Assembly (NCBI GenBank): GCA_029717555.1
Contig: JAMDHS010000026.1
Span: forward strand, 62,001 to 126,000
Origin: Peribolospora baueri
Lineage: Eukaryota > Basidiomycota > Peribolosporomycetes > Peribolosporales > Peribolosporaceae
DNA length: 64,000 bases
Direction of reading: 5' to 3'
Below, piece by piece: positions 14,901 through 26,304 of this stretch. Below the pieces are notes generated by a model that worked only from the letters and a program-made list of their open reading frames with translations, ran no database searches and was not told where the DNA came from. The translations under genes were made by a program, and so were the position numbers. Positions within the stretch are counted from its first letter, which is position 1. Each line of letters opens with the position of its first letter.

Positions 14901-17029
14901 CCTCGCCAGGTTGAGCGAGGGCCAGCGGGGCAAGCGCGTCCTCGGCTTGACTCGGGGTGAAGGACGGGTCGGGGAGATTTTGAAGGTTCTCCAGGAGTCG
15001 CAGAACAGTGTTAGCTCCGGTGCCAAGAGGGTGCGTGTCCCGTCCCGTCCCGTCTTTCATCTCGCCAGTCCCTTTTTCAGCCACGCTGTGTGCGCCTCGC
15101 TGACGAATGGACTTCTTTGCTTGCATCCGCGACTTTGTCACCCGTCGTGTTCAGGACCGTATCGCCCTCCTCGCAAGCCTCGTGCCGCTGATTCCGTCCG
15201 ACCAGCTCCACTATCTGCCCTCCATCCTTCCCGAAGCCGTGTTGGGCACGAAAGAGGTTAACGAGAAGGCTAGGACGGCTAGCTTTGATTTGCTCGTTCT
15301 GATGGGTCGCAAGATGGGCGAGGGTGGCGTCGTCAAGCGTAGTCTGATGGACGGTATGAACGAAGAAGGCGAGGACGAGGACGAGGGTATGGGCGCTGCT
15401 GCTGAAGACGGTGCGTCCCTCCCCTGAGGCCTCTTCTCGTCATCATGGAGCGAAAGAAAAGAAAACCTGACTTGGTCGTTTTCCTTGGTCATCCACAGCT
15501 CCCGCCAGCGTGCAAGAGTTTATGACCATGGTTTCGGCCGGTCTGGCCGGCGCGTCTCCGCACATGATCAGTGCTTCCATCACATCTCTCTCTCGACTCG
15601 TCTTCGAGTTCAAGGACGAGTTGTCGCCGGACATACTCAACGACATGTTGTCCACGCTCGCCATCTTTATCAGCTCCAACAATCGCGAAATCGTCAAGTC
15701 GGCGCTCGGCTGGGTAAAGGTGGCGGTGGTCTGTCTCCCAGCTTCGACCGTCGAACCTCACTTGTCAGTGATGGTGCCCGGCCTGCTCAACTGGTCCAGC
15801 GACCACAAGAACCACTTCAAGGTCAAGGTCCGCCACATCTTCGAGCGCTTGATCAGGAAGTTTGGGTTTGACAAGATCGACGCGCTGGTCGAAGGCGAGG
15901 ACAAAAAGTTGGTCAACAACATCAGGAAGCGGAAGGAGCGTGCGAGGAGGAAGAAGGACGCCCGCGAGGAAGAGGGCGAAGAAGAGGAGGGCGAGCATGA
16001 AGATTATGAGCGCAGGGCGCTGCCCACGGGCGACGCCTTCGACGACGTCCTGTACGGAAGCGAAAGCGAGATCGATGGCGACGAGGATGACGACGCCGTC
16101 GCGGTCCGTATGGCGGCCAAGGGCAAGGGCCGAGGGAAAGACGTCCAAGGCAAAGGCCGAGACAGGGCACAGGAGCAGGCAGCGTACATCATGGAGGATG
16201 ACGACGAGCCGCTCGACCTTCTCGATCGTACTATGGCCGGTCGCATCGCTTGTGAGTGTTTTCGTCGCTCGAGCTGACGGAGCATGGCTGACCATGCCCA
16301 AATCGTTTAAATTTTCCTTTCTTCCTTCCTTCCTTCCTTCCTTTTTTTTTTTTCGCTCCGATCGAACACGTTCGTCTATTCCAGCCCGCGATCCGGCCTC
16401 CCTTAACAGACAGCGTAAGCCCGGACAGGAGGCGGCCAAGTTTAAGACGGACGACGACACGGGCAAGATGGTCATCGAGGACTCGGACGAGGACGGCGAA
16501 GGCGACCCGTCCGGCGGCGCCGACAAGGCCGCCCTCGCCGCCGAGGGGCGTGCTTACCTCGAAAAGTTGCGCGGCGCAGACGGCTTCACGCAGAACGAAC
16601 GCGGAGCGGTCAAGTTCAACAAGAACAACAAGCGCGCAAGGCAGGCGGAGGAGGAAGCGTTGATGGAGATGGACGTGGATGAGCTGACGACGACAGGTGC
16701 TCAGCCGGATATGAAGAAAAAGAAGAAGAAGCGCGAAGTGCAGCAGCTCGGCGCCGAGTTCAAGGCCAAGGTGGGTTGTCGGTCCGCGGGCCGTGTGATT
16801 GATTCATCCGTTTATCTTATCGCCCTTTCTTTCTTCCGCCGTCCTCACCCGTCACCCCTTCTTCTCCTTTCGTCGTCGACGACAGCACGCCAAGGGCGAC
16901 GTGCGCAAGAACGGCAGGGAGCCGTATGCGTACTTGCCGCTCTCCTCGCTGGGCAAGAAAAAGAAGGGCAAAGGCGAACAGGTCGAGTACGCGATCACCG
17001 GCAAGAAGCAAAGTCGCAGTCGTCGGTGA
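11927..17029 (+). CDS. RRP12: Ribosomal RNA processing protein 12 (NUC173/HEAT repeat)
   Basis: RRP12 is a nucleolar HEAT-repeat protein needed for maturation and export of pre-40S and pre-60S particles. Ten exons: 11927-12256, 12408-12935, 13030-13811, 13912-14149, 14232-14549, 14665-15030, 15155-15410, 15499-16251, 16385-16770 and 16886-17029, total 4101 bases, 1366 residues. That is close to the usual length of the family. Helical repeat sequence fills the first 1000 residues, including ALCGFVKSIAGQWPAS, FLTISTNEVFSLLFSRS and the NUC173-type stretch around LSRLVFEFKDEL, LGWVKVAVVCLP and KHHFKVKVRHIFERLIRKFG (the ninth residue of exon 8's sequence may differ). The C-terminal part is acidic (DDDDEPLD-like, ESEIDGDEDDD), then strongly basic, ending KKKKGKGEQVEYAITGKKQ. 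The EPYAYLPLS block near the end is typical of RRP12. Introns 1 and 8 carry long T or CCTT tracts before their acceptors. Confidence 0.92.
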
Positions 17030-17583
17030 AGGCGATCATCGGTTGATCGATGCGGCGCAGACTTGTCCTCGCTTTCCATCTATCCATCTGCTTGTATTCA
17101 CTTCCGGAGCCCCGTCGATGGCGTATACATATTTTCAATTCCTTTTGATTTGCATATACCTGTCTCTTTTCCTGTTCAGCGGAGAGCGCACCCATACCAA
17201 CAACAACTCACGAAGACGGGTGGAGCCGTGGTATCGTTCATCATGTGCTCCCGGGGGTGGTGCAAGTTCGCGGAGGGAATTAAGAGTATAGCACGTTCGC
17301 ATGCATGCGAAGAAGCATCCGGATCAAACGATATGGGACGGAACGGAGGAGCGGAAAGGCGTGAACGAAATCGGGATAGGCTGCTGGCCGTTCGTCATTG
17401 GTCGTGTGAGTGGGGTCATTTCGAAGGTGCCGAATGCGTTGGGGGGGGGGGGAGGGGGAATAGGAAGCTGTACAAGCGAGGGAAAGGCCGGAAAAGGGAC
17501 CGAAAGGCGGCGGGGCCGTCGCGACCAAAAGAAAAGGAGACGAGACGAGACGAGACGAGATCCACGGCTTCGGGCGAGGCAAA
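17030..17583. other. Convergent intergenic region, RRP12 and transporter 3' flanks
   Basis: These 554 bases lie between two converging stop codons. The stretch has a G run (about 17441-17456) and a GACGA repeat (about 17538-17560). No gene is supported. Confidence 0.5.
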
Positions 17584-20236
17584 CTAGTCTTTCTCGTTTC
17601 CATGCGAAGGCGCGTCCGTCGTCGCCGCCTCGACGTCTTCCCGGCGGACTTCGACTCTTTCCTTGCTGAGGCCGATGATGCCTGTGTGACGGTCCTTGGC
17701 GCCGTGCGAGGGGACCCAGCCTGTGGGCGTGGCGTGCAGGGAGAACGGAGGGGGAGAAGGGGAATTTTTATTGTGATCAGTACGGCGGAGTTGGAAAGGG
17801 AGAAGTGATGAGCAGGCGTCGGAGAATGGCGAACGACGAGCTCACTGGCAGAGCGCCACGGCGGGACATGGGAGGCGTAAAGCTCGTCGACCTGCTCGAG
17901 CGACAGGCCCTTGACCTACACCGTATTATGTCGGATGGCAAAAAGGAGAAAGCGGGGTTAGTTCAGATCAGACTAGTTTCCGTTCGTTTGCAAGGAACCG
18001 AACGAGTCGAACGAGCGACGCACCTCGGGGACCATGAGGTATCCGTAGATGAAGCCGAAAATGAGGCATCCGGCGAAAACGAGCATGATGAAAGGACTGA
18101 AGGACAAGGATACGCGGCGGCACGGCAAGAAGCAAGGAGAAAAAAGGAAGAAAGACGTAGTGCCGGATCAGCACCACGAAACCCTCTTCTCATCGACGCG
18201 ACCCGACGCGCAGCCTAGATCGATGTGGGACCGGAGAGCATCCATCTGGGAAACAGGCATCGCAAACGTACCCAATTTTGGCTGCGATGCGCGGGGAGAA
18301 GAAGCTGAGGAGAAAGTTCCAGATCCAGTTGGTCGTCGATCCGAGCGAGATGCCCTTTGCGCGGACGCGGAGCGGGAAGGATTCGCCGAGGTAGACCCAG
18401 GGTACAGGGCCCCAGAAGGTGGAGTAGAAGGCGATCTGAGATGGGAGAAAGGAAGGGAGCAGGATGGAAGGTGGTTGGGCGATCAGACGTCCGCTCTCCC
18501 CTTGCTTCTGTTCCATTTCGACGAAACGAGAGAAGGAAAGCGAGGGGGATGGCGACTCACGTGGATGATGGCAAACGCGATGAACGCGTCGCCAGCGCTC
18601 TTTTGCGAGGGCGTGGGCGTCTGACCGGAGGGCGCGAGGGCGTACTTGCCGACGAAGGCGACGATAAGTGCGCAGATGGCCTCGCCGAAGGAACCGATGA
18701 GGAGCGACCTGCGTCGACCGACCTTGTCGACGGAGATGAGGGCGGGGATGGTGCAGATGACGGAGACGAGGCCGAGGACCCATTGGATCTCAAAGGCGTT
18801 CAGATTGACGCCAGAAGCCTGCGAGGCGGAGTGGGGAAGGTAGGATGGGATGGAGGAGCGTCAGCGCGCATGCCCGCCCGAAGCTTCCGATCGGAAAACT
18901 CTCGAGGAGAGCGGGCGGGCTTGCCTTGAAAAACTCGGGGCCGTAGTAGTAGTAGAAGTTCTGGCCGTTAAGCTGCTGGATCAGTTGGAGCATGCAGCCG
19001 TTCAAGGTGCTGAGGACGAAGGAGGACAAAATGCAAGGTAGGTGTCCGTAAGCGTCAGGGACGACATGACATGGCGAGCCGACGGAACTGCTCACCGTTT
19101 CCACAACTGCTGCTTCTTGCTGAAGCAGTCCAAGTAAGTGGCGCCGCCGCCCTTGTTTTCCTCCTCGATGCCCTCAATCATCTCGCGAAGGTCCTCTTCC
19201 AAGAGGGGGTCGTGGATGTCGCAGCCCCTCATCTTGGCCATGACCTCCCTCGCGCCGTCCTCGTCGTTATTCTTGAGCTTGTACCGGGGGGACTCGGTGA
19301 TGAACGAGGAGGAGAAGATAAGCATGAGACCCCAGAGCATTTGGATGCCCACAGGGATGCGCCACGAGCCCGAGTCGGTGCGGGTTTGGGAAGCCCAGTC
19401 GATGGAGTAGGAGAGGAAGATGCCGAAGATGATCATGACTGAGAGCAATGGAAAGGGTGAGATGGAGGAACGGTGCCGGTCAGCGAATTCGACCCCGCCC
19501 CACCACTCGCAGTTGGGCTCGCTCGCCTCCTCATCGACGGTACGCTGCGCCGCTCACTCTGGTAGAGCGCGACCATGGCGCCCCTGACCTGTTTGGGGGC
19601 GGTTTCGGAAAGGTAGAGGGGTACGAGGCCGGAGAGGGCGCCGACGCCAAGGCCGGCGACGAAGCGTCCGATGGTGAGCTGGACGATCGAGGTGACCGAG
19701 GCAGTCTGGATGAGGGCGCCGAGGGTGAAGATGGCGGACCAGATGATCATGCTAGTCCTGCGGCCAGTGAAGTCGGAGAGCGGCGCTTGGGCGAGGGAGC
19801 CTGTTCGTCGGAGGGTCGCCATCGTTGTCGTTGGAACAGAGCGTCAGACCAAAAATTGCTCTCCTGGAGTTGGAACCGCCGGATTCGAATGACTTCGGTC
19901 GGGCGATGAAACCGCGCTCACCGACGATGGTGCCAGCGCTGAGCAAGCTGGTGATAATACTCTGCCTGTCGGCCGTGAGCGTGCACGTGCCACTGGCGTC
20001 GCAAGTACCAAAGCGCCTCATGAAATCTGGCATGATCAAGCAGCCCGAGATGACCTTTGATTTTTGCAAAGACAATCGATGATCAGCTCTGGATCCGTCC
20101 GGTTGAGGGGTGGTGGGGGCCACGAATGGCCGATCCATGTCTGTCTGTCACGCACCCCAATGTCATAACCGAAGAGGAACCCTCCCAGGCTGATGAAGAA
20201 ACCCAAGAGCTGCGTCCTTTTCGTCGTTTTCTGCAT
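17584..20236 (-). CDS. MFS sugar (hexose-type) transporter
   Basis: This is a plasma-membrane sugar porter of the major facilitator superfamily, probably for hexoses. About nine or ten exons are needed. The start at 20236 gives MQKTTKRTQLLGFFISLGG then FLFGYDIG, the usual first transmembrane segment. Family motifs follow in order: SGCLIMPDF and LLSAGTIVG; DFTGRRTSM (loop 2-3); GRFVAGLGVGALSGLVPLY and ETAPKQVRGAMVALYQ; ITESPRYK; QQLNGQNFYYYYGPEFF; DKVGRRRSLLIGS; WGPVPWVYLGESFPLRVR; and VPEVKGLSLEQVDELY, the local form of PETKG. The cytosolic tail ends SHGNEKD before the stop at 17584-17586. The exact sugar cannot be told from sequence. A TATATAT box lies about 230 bases upstream of the start. 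The in-frame extension upstream of 20236 is Pro/Ser-rich and is read as 5' UTR. Confidence 0.9.
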
Positions 20237-22030
20237 CTTTGCAATGTTATGTGGCCCAAGCGGCAGAAGAAGATGGCGGAGGAGAAGAAGATGGGAGGCC
20301 GGCGGGCGTAGAGAGTGTACTGGAAGCTGCGGTGAGGGGGAGGAAGGGAGCGGGAGGATGAAGGAGGGGGGGTGAAGGAAGGAAGGGGTGGGCCGGCGGA
20401 GGCGAAGGGGTGAGTGGGAGAGCGCGGGGGAAGAGGAGATTTGGCGGGGGAAGGTGGGGGGGGTATATATGGATTGCGGGCGCCCCCCGGGGTGGGCTGC
20501 GGGGTATAGGTCGTGGGTTAGACGGTGCGGCGTAGACATGAAACCCGGGGACGGAGGCGCAGTCGAAGTCGTGCGAGCGCACGCAGGTCAGCAGGAACGA
20601 GCTAGTCGGAGCGAGCCAGGTTTGGACTGAGCACGTCAGGACAAGCTGTGTTTCGTCTCGTCTCGTCTCGTCTCGTCTCTCCTCGCCATGGTCAGGCGAC
20701 GTCGTCGAGAAGGAAAAAGAAAGCCGGCGGTGTGCAAGTCGAGAAGCGGACCATGCGGGGACTCCGCTCCTGCCGCAGCGCATTAGCCCGGCGGTCGAGA
20801 GATTGCCGAGCCGCAGCCCGTCGGCGATCTCTCCGCTCGGTCCGGACCGGATGCCGTCGAGAGCGAGGGCGAGAGCGGCGCTTGGTGGACTCTAAGGAAG
20901 AACGATAGATACGAACGACGACGACGACGACGACGAGAGATACGTCCACTATCCCTTCCCTGACGCCTCCAACTACACGTCCTCGCATGTATCTACCTAT
21001 CGCCTACGTCACTCTCGCACGCATCACCCCGCACCACGCTTTCGCTGTGCCTGCATGGGCCCCCCGTCCAGTCACATCACGGCCGCTCGCCCTCCATCTC
21101 AGACAGACAGACAGGCAGACAGACAGGCAAAGAAATTCAGCCTCAGTGCTCCCGTCACCGCCAGCCAGCCGCGAGCGAGCGACCCGACCTCCCGAAACCT
21201 CGAGCCCCCGCGTCCGGGGATGAAGTCGCTTACGCTTACGGGCCCGAGGAAGAAGGTGACCGTAGCCGTAGCCGTACCTGTAGTAGGCTTATTACGCGAC
21301 GAGGAACCCGTGTCAGATATGTCTCTCGTTCATGCACATGGAAATGGAAGCGGGAGCGTATGTAAGCCCACGGACGAACGGACGGGCGGACAGCGGCGCA
21401 CCCACCGGCGCGGCCACGGCGCCTGCCTGATAAGCAAGCGTCTAGTCGAGGAAGCGAGGGAAAAAAGGGCATGCCAGCAAGTCCGTAGCCGTCGACATCG
21501 TGTGATGGAGCAGACAACTCGACACGACGCGACCGACCCGCATTCCTGCGTGCCGGTGTTTCAGATGCCGACGGCCCTCGCAGGGACTGACGGGGGACTG
21601 ACTGACCCTGGTCGATCTCTACCAAAGCGTCGTATCTCGAGCACATCAATCGGCGCCGCGTTCACCTCATCTCATCTCATCTCAGTGCGCGACCGCAGCG
21701 TGCTGATTGGTTGCGTCGACCGTCAAGCAGACCGACGCAAGCCGACGGCTGGGGAGGAGTAGTTTTGCATGATGCGCGGAAAAAGGGATAGATGTGTACA
21801 TGGACATACGGCATGGTCCGACTAGCGAAGAGCCGGCAGTACCTCTTTTCCGCCTCCTCCCGTCGAAACGGCAAAGAGGCGTCTGGACTCCACGAAGGGA
21901 CCCGATGGCCGACCGACAAAGCTCCATATGTAAGCTGTAAGAGCCGACCAAGCCAGCAAGGCTAAAGGAAGGAAGAGAAACCACGGACAGAGAAAGAGGC
22001 CGAAAAGAGACATATCACAGCCCCATCCCT
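20237..22030. other. Large intergenic gap upstream of the transporter
   Basis: I find no supportable gene in these 1.8 kb. The left part is the transporter promoter. Further right are a CGTCT repeat (about 20656-20679), a GAC triplet run (about 20914-20936), a GACA/GGCA repeat (21101-21129) and TCTCA repeats (about 21669-21684), then the 3' flank of RPL12. Open frames here have repeat-driven composition and no family motif. Confidence 0.55.
20464..20470 (-). promoter_or_regulatory. TATA box of the sugar transporter
   Basis: The 7 bases TATATAT sit in a G-run context and lie about 228 bases upstream of the transporter start codon on the minus strand. It is the clearest TATA element I see in the window. 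That fits a regulated, inducible gene rather than a housekeeping promoter. Confidence 0.55.
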
Positions 22031-23087
22031 TTACTCCGACGGGATCTCGACCTCGCCAGCGTCGATCTCCTCGATCAAGTCGTGCGGCGCCTTCTTGTCG
22101 ATGGTGCAGCCGACCGACTGAGCCGTACCGAGGATCTCCTTGACGGTACCGGCGAGGCTCTTCGCCAGCGACTTGCTGCGCATCGTGCGGGCAATTTCGA
22201 CGATCTCGTCCAGGGTAATGTTGCCGGAGTGCTTGATGTTCTTCTCCTTCTTGCGGTCACGAGGGGGCTCTACGGAAATTGGAGCACAGCACGAGCGGAT
22301 CAGATGAGCTCAGGAGACGTTCGCTGCAATCGACTTGAGCCTGGCGAGCATCGATAATCCCATCTTCGTCTCCAGCACCGTTGCCAGGACTGGACGACGT
22401 TGTCGAACCCATCTATCCCAACCCGGCGACGAGATCCACCAGTCCGATAGAGCTTAGCAAGCATGACACGACGTACTCACCCTTAAGCGCCCTGATGACC
22501 AGCGAGCTCGCAGAGGGGACGACGGAGACGGCCGCCTGACGGTTCTGGACCGTGAGCTGCACGGTCACTCGGAGACCCTTCCACTCGCCGGTGGCCTTGG
22601 CGATGTCTTCACCGACCTTCTTCGGGGACTGGAGGAGGAAAAGTGAACCGTGAAACGAAATAAAACGCACAAACGGGAGGAGATGGTCAGCCCATTGCTT
22701 CTCCTATTTGCGACCTCCCATTTGCTCATCTAACGTCCATTCCCATCGTCGATTCGTCGTCCGAACGAGCTCGCCTACCGCGAACGCCTATCAAGAAATC
22801 CATGCGCGGACCGTCCCAGTCCGACGCCATGCCCGCCCTCCAATGAAGCGACGAATGACCCTCCCGCCCAGCCCTCTGTCTTGGTCCATATCCGCTTCGC
22901 TCGTCCTTCCCCCCTCGCCTTGCCTACCAAGCCGACTCCGCCGCTGAAACGAAGACGAAAGGACAAGAGTACTGACCAGACCGAGAGGACCGATCTTGGG
23001 GGCGAGGGCGGACGAGGCACCGACTTCACCGCCGGTAGCCCTCAGGTAAATGATCTTGACCTCGTTGGGATCGATCTTCGGGGCCAT
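22031..23087 (-). CDS. RPL12: 60S ribosomal protein L12 (uL11)
   Basis: L12/uL11 is the stalk-base protein of the large ribosomal subunit. It contacts 25S rRNA at the GTPase centre. Three exons, 23087-22977, 22628-22481 and 22269-22031, sum to 498 bases and give 165 residues, the standard length. The sequence is highly conserved: [79 protein letters not shown] and [13 protein letters not shown]. The first intron is long for this window (348 bases) and the second is 211 bases. I looked for a snoRNA in them and saw no convincing box C/D pair. The promoter side carries CACGTG boxes and a telobox. Confidence 0.97.
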
Positions 23088-23402
23088 CTTGACGAGTGTG
23101 AATTGGACGAGCAAGAAAGTGAGTAGGACGAGGTTGGCTGGATGGGCTCACGAAAACGACCATTGGGGATGGAATTGCTTCGCGGACGGCGGCGCACGTG
23201 ATACAACCCTAACATGGCTTTGCTTCGCACGCGCCGGTCCAGGAGCTGTACAGCACCGCGCCGCTCCGCTGATGTGCGCCCACCACGTGCGCCCATGGAC
23301 AATGCTGACGTAACCCCTCATCGATCTTGCAAAGCAGAAGCGGGACATGACTTCGAAAGCGTGTAGAATACAAATACGTGTACAAAACCCCTGCGTTTCC
23401 GA
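23088..23402. promoter_or_regulatory. RPL12 promoter and RAD52 3' flank
   Basis: This 315-base gap contains two CACGTG boxes (23195-23200 and 23284-23289) and the telobox AACCCTAA (23205-23212), all within about 200 bases of the RPL12 start. Teloboxes are Tbf1 targets in ribosomal-protein promoters of several fungi. CACGTG is a Cbf1-type site. Use of these sites here is inferred. Confidence 0.55.
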
Positions 23403-25684
23403 TCAACCCATTCTCTCGCGCTTTACATCTGGCCATCGGCCCGGGACGCCTCTTGGGGTCGTATTCGCGTGAGCGAGCGTGTTCAGGGGTGGTCTCCTGT
23501 CGACGATGGGAAACCAGTGTGAGCCGGCAATGATAAGAGATGGCTAGGGGATGATGCTCGGAAGGAAACGAGAAACGACGGGTGCCACCCATCCGTTTTT
23601 GCAGACAGATCGTTTCGTTCGCTCGGTCTTGTAAGAAGCGCCGACTCACCCATCCTCCGCAGCTCTCTTGATTCCTCTCGCAGTCTGGAACCCGTGCGCT
23701 TGGGCGAGATGGGCCGCGTTCGCCGTGGTGGGCGATACGGCCCTTGGAAAAGGATCCTCGAGTCCATTCCTCCGGGCCAGCGCCTCCGTCCTCTTGATCG
23801 GACGGCTGACGCTCTGGTCGAGCGTGTACGCAGCCGCCGCTGGTGTTGATTGCGGCTGCTGCTGTTGTTGTTGTTGTTGTTGTTGTTGTTGGAGGCGGGT
23901 ATGGGCGGGTATGGGGTCAAGAGACGGGATGGAACGCGCCACTCCGTTCAGAAAGGGTCCTTCGAAAGACGCCTCATCGAGCGCCAGATCAAGGCCTCCG
24001 TCTTCGGGTTCGTAAGGACCGCCTTCGTCCACCTCAACGCAGTCCATAGCGGCCGCGAACATTTCGTCGTCTTCCGAGCCGAACATGTCTCCCACGGGCG
24101 GTCGCTCGCCGTCCGAGAGGTGCGCCGCACCGGCGAAAGGCTGCTCGCTTCGAGCAGTTGGTTGCGCTAACGACTGCCGTTCGCGGGTATTCGAGGCGGC
24201 GGCGGGTACATGTGATTGCGCTCGTTGAGGTACATGGGCTGGCGGAGGCCGGGCAGGGGCAGGTTGGGGGGGTGGACTTTGACCTGCGGGTGGCAGCTTG
24301 GCCGAACGAGCGGGCGCTGAAGGGGCTGAAGGCGAGGTCGGTCGTGGAGGCTGCTCATCGGCAGGAGCGTTACTATACAACGGCGGATCAATTGGTGGTC
24401 CTCCAAATTCAGGCCGACGATGAAGATTGTCCCTGTCAAACTTGGGCTGAAGCAGATGGCGGACGAAGGTACACCAGGTGAGTATGCACGATGGCTGGCC
24501 GGACCAGTATATGCGCTAGCAGAACGGAACTCACGGTCGCAACCTTGAGCTTGACTATTTCTGTAGTGAATGACCGGTCATAGAGGCAGTTCCTTGTCGG
24601 TGGGGAGGGGGGGAAGGAGGACAAAACAATTGAATCAACTCGGTTGAACTAACCTTGCACTTAAGCGACGATCCCTCTAGCTCACCCAAGGAGGTTTCCG
24701 AAGGTCCTCAACGCCCGCTTCAGTCCATCCGTGACGGCTTCCTTCTTGCACTAACAATTCATGCGACGTGTCCGACGGCAGGGTCGATCAATATCTCGTC
24801 AAACGTTTCGGAATGCACTCGAGGCTGCTGCAGCCGTCCCACCTTATCGAGCGCTGCTGCTTTGCTTTTCGCATTCTCCAGCGCCCCATACCCCACGTCC
24901 TCGTGATAAGAACCATCCCGAAGCGTGACCCTAACGATGGCTGTGACGCCACAGTTGTATCGACGTTTTTCCGTATCTGCATCCATCTTTGCGCAAAGGC
25001 ATCGATCGAAGGGGATCGCACCGTCAAAAAGAGGTCGTCTTCGGCGGGAGAGTCACAAGACGGATTGCTTACAAAATCTATGTTGAGGCTGGTGACGGAG
25101 GAGGACCAGCCGTTGAAGCCAAAGACCTCGTTGGCGAGATTGATGGCCTTCCATCCTATGACGAGAGCGGCTTTCAATCGCACCGTCATTATGGAGGAAC
25201 AGATGGTTCGACTCACCTTCCATGTACGTTAGCTTGGGTCCTGCGAGATGAAAGGCGGGAGTGCGATGCCAGAGTCAGACCTCGAGCCGCCTTCCAACGC
25301 CACCGGCGGCCGTTGGAGAAGTGGCATCAGATGTGCGAGCTCACCGCCAGCCGGCCCGGGCCTCTGACTTATGAATTCCGGGCCGAGCCGCTTGTTGAGT
25401 TTCGCCTGGAGCGTAGCAATCTGGCGCGCCGTACCAAGGTCCATGCCGAAGGGCAAACCCTCCGTGTCTGCGTCCTGCCCTCTCCGAGCCGAGCCTTCGC
25501 CCCCTTCGACCGGCTCCTGCTTCACGTTCACGTTCGCCGCCGCGGTGAAGGGTCCAGATGCGCCCCATGACCTCGAGCTGGGACCCGGCGCATTCAACGC
25601 TTCGTTCGACCCGCTGCCAAACGCCCCGGCGCCGTTCCTTCTGCTTGGCCCTGGTTTGGGCGCGCCTTCAAACCGATCGCGCAT
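23403..25684 (-). CDS. RAD52: RAD52 homologous recombination mediator
   Basis: Rad52 anneals single-stranded DNA and loads Rad51 onto RPA-coated ssDNA in the nucleus. The N-terminal domain is unmistakable: [95 protein letters not shown], then an exon around 24700 that reads like the usual [17 protein letters not shown] block. KLTYMEG sits on a 24-base exon (25217-25240). The C-terminal half is low complexity with long Pro/Ala stretches, an acidic patch ([19 protein letters not shown]), a polyglutamine run encoded at 23855-23891 and a last short exon (23496-23403) ending KRERMG. The start at 25684 ([12 protein letters not shown]) is chosen; an in-frame Met at 25792 would add 36 residues without family support. 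Confidence 0.93.
23855..23891 (-). repeat. Glutamine-codon repeat in RAD52
   Basis: A GTT-type triplet array encodes a run of about twelve Gln in the disordered C-terminal half of RAD52. Such arrays vary in length between strains. Confidence 0.85.
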
Positions 25685-26304
25685 GATTGCGGAGTGCTGC
25701 GCGGCGGATGTTGTGAATGGATAGAGGTGGTTGCAAGCGCACGCGTCCGTGGCAGTTCTAATCACGGCAGGGAAAGAAGGGCGTCGTTGCACGGCGATGG
25801 GAGGGACGACGAGGCTGAATGGCGTGGAGGTGAGCGTGAGCGTTCGGGTGAGGGAGTGGGGGAGCGAGATGGGGGACGGACGTCGACGCGTGGGACGCGC
25901 GCACTCCGCCTGCGGTCACGTTGCCAAACGAGAGAGACGCCGACGCACGGGCCAGGCAGAAAGAAACAGCGCGTGACGGTTCGACTGCGACGTTCACAGC
26001 AGTCATTCATGCTCCCTCTTTCCGGTTCACAAAGCCAACACGCCTTGAAATTCCACCTTCCCCATCTAGATACAATCATATATGTCAAGGCCACGGAAAC
26101 CTGATACGTCCATCCTTCACTCGCTGCCTGAGATGTCCACGTCCATACACGAAACCTTTTGGAGCTCCGTCCGTCCGATCTCATCCCATTCCGTCCGTCC
26201 ATCCATCCCTGCTTGGGAGACCGTGTACGTTCTTTCACACCGCAACCAGCTTTCTCCCGCCCGTGCCTCCTTCAGTGATCCGCATCCGTCTCGCTTCACA
26301 TCCG
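25685..26304. other. RAD52 promoter and HET-C gene 3' flank
   Basis: A 620-base gap between two minus-strand genes. It has ordinary sequence with short CCGT/CCATC repeats (about 26168-26211). I see no gene or clear promoter element. Confidence 0.5.

Noticed and set aside
20237-20539. In-frame N-terminal extension of the sugar transporter
   Set aside because: It is Pro/Ser-rich, reaches close to the TATA box and has no family counterpart. The start at 20236 directly precedes the first transmembrane segment.
22270-22976. snoRNA inside the long RPL12 introns
   Set aside because: CTGA boxes occur, but I found no good RTGATGA box at a workable distance and no closing stem.
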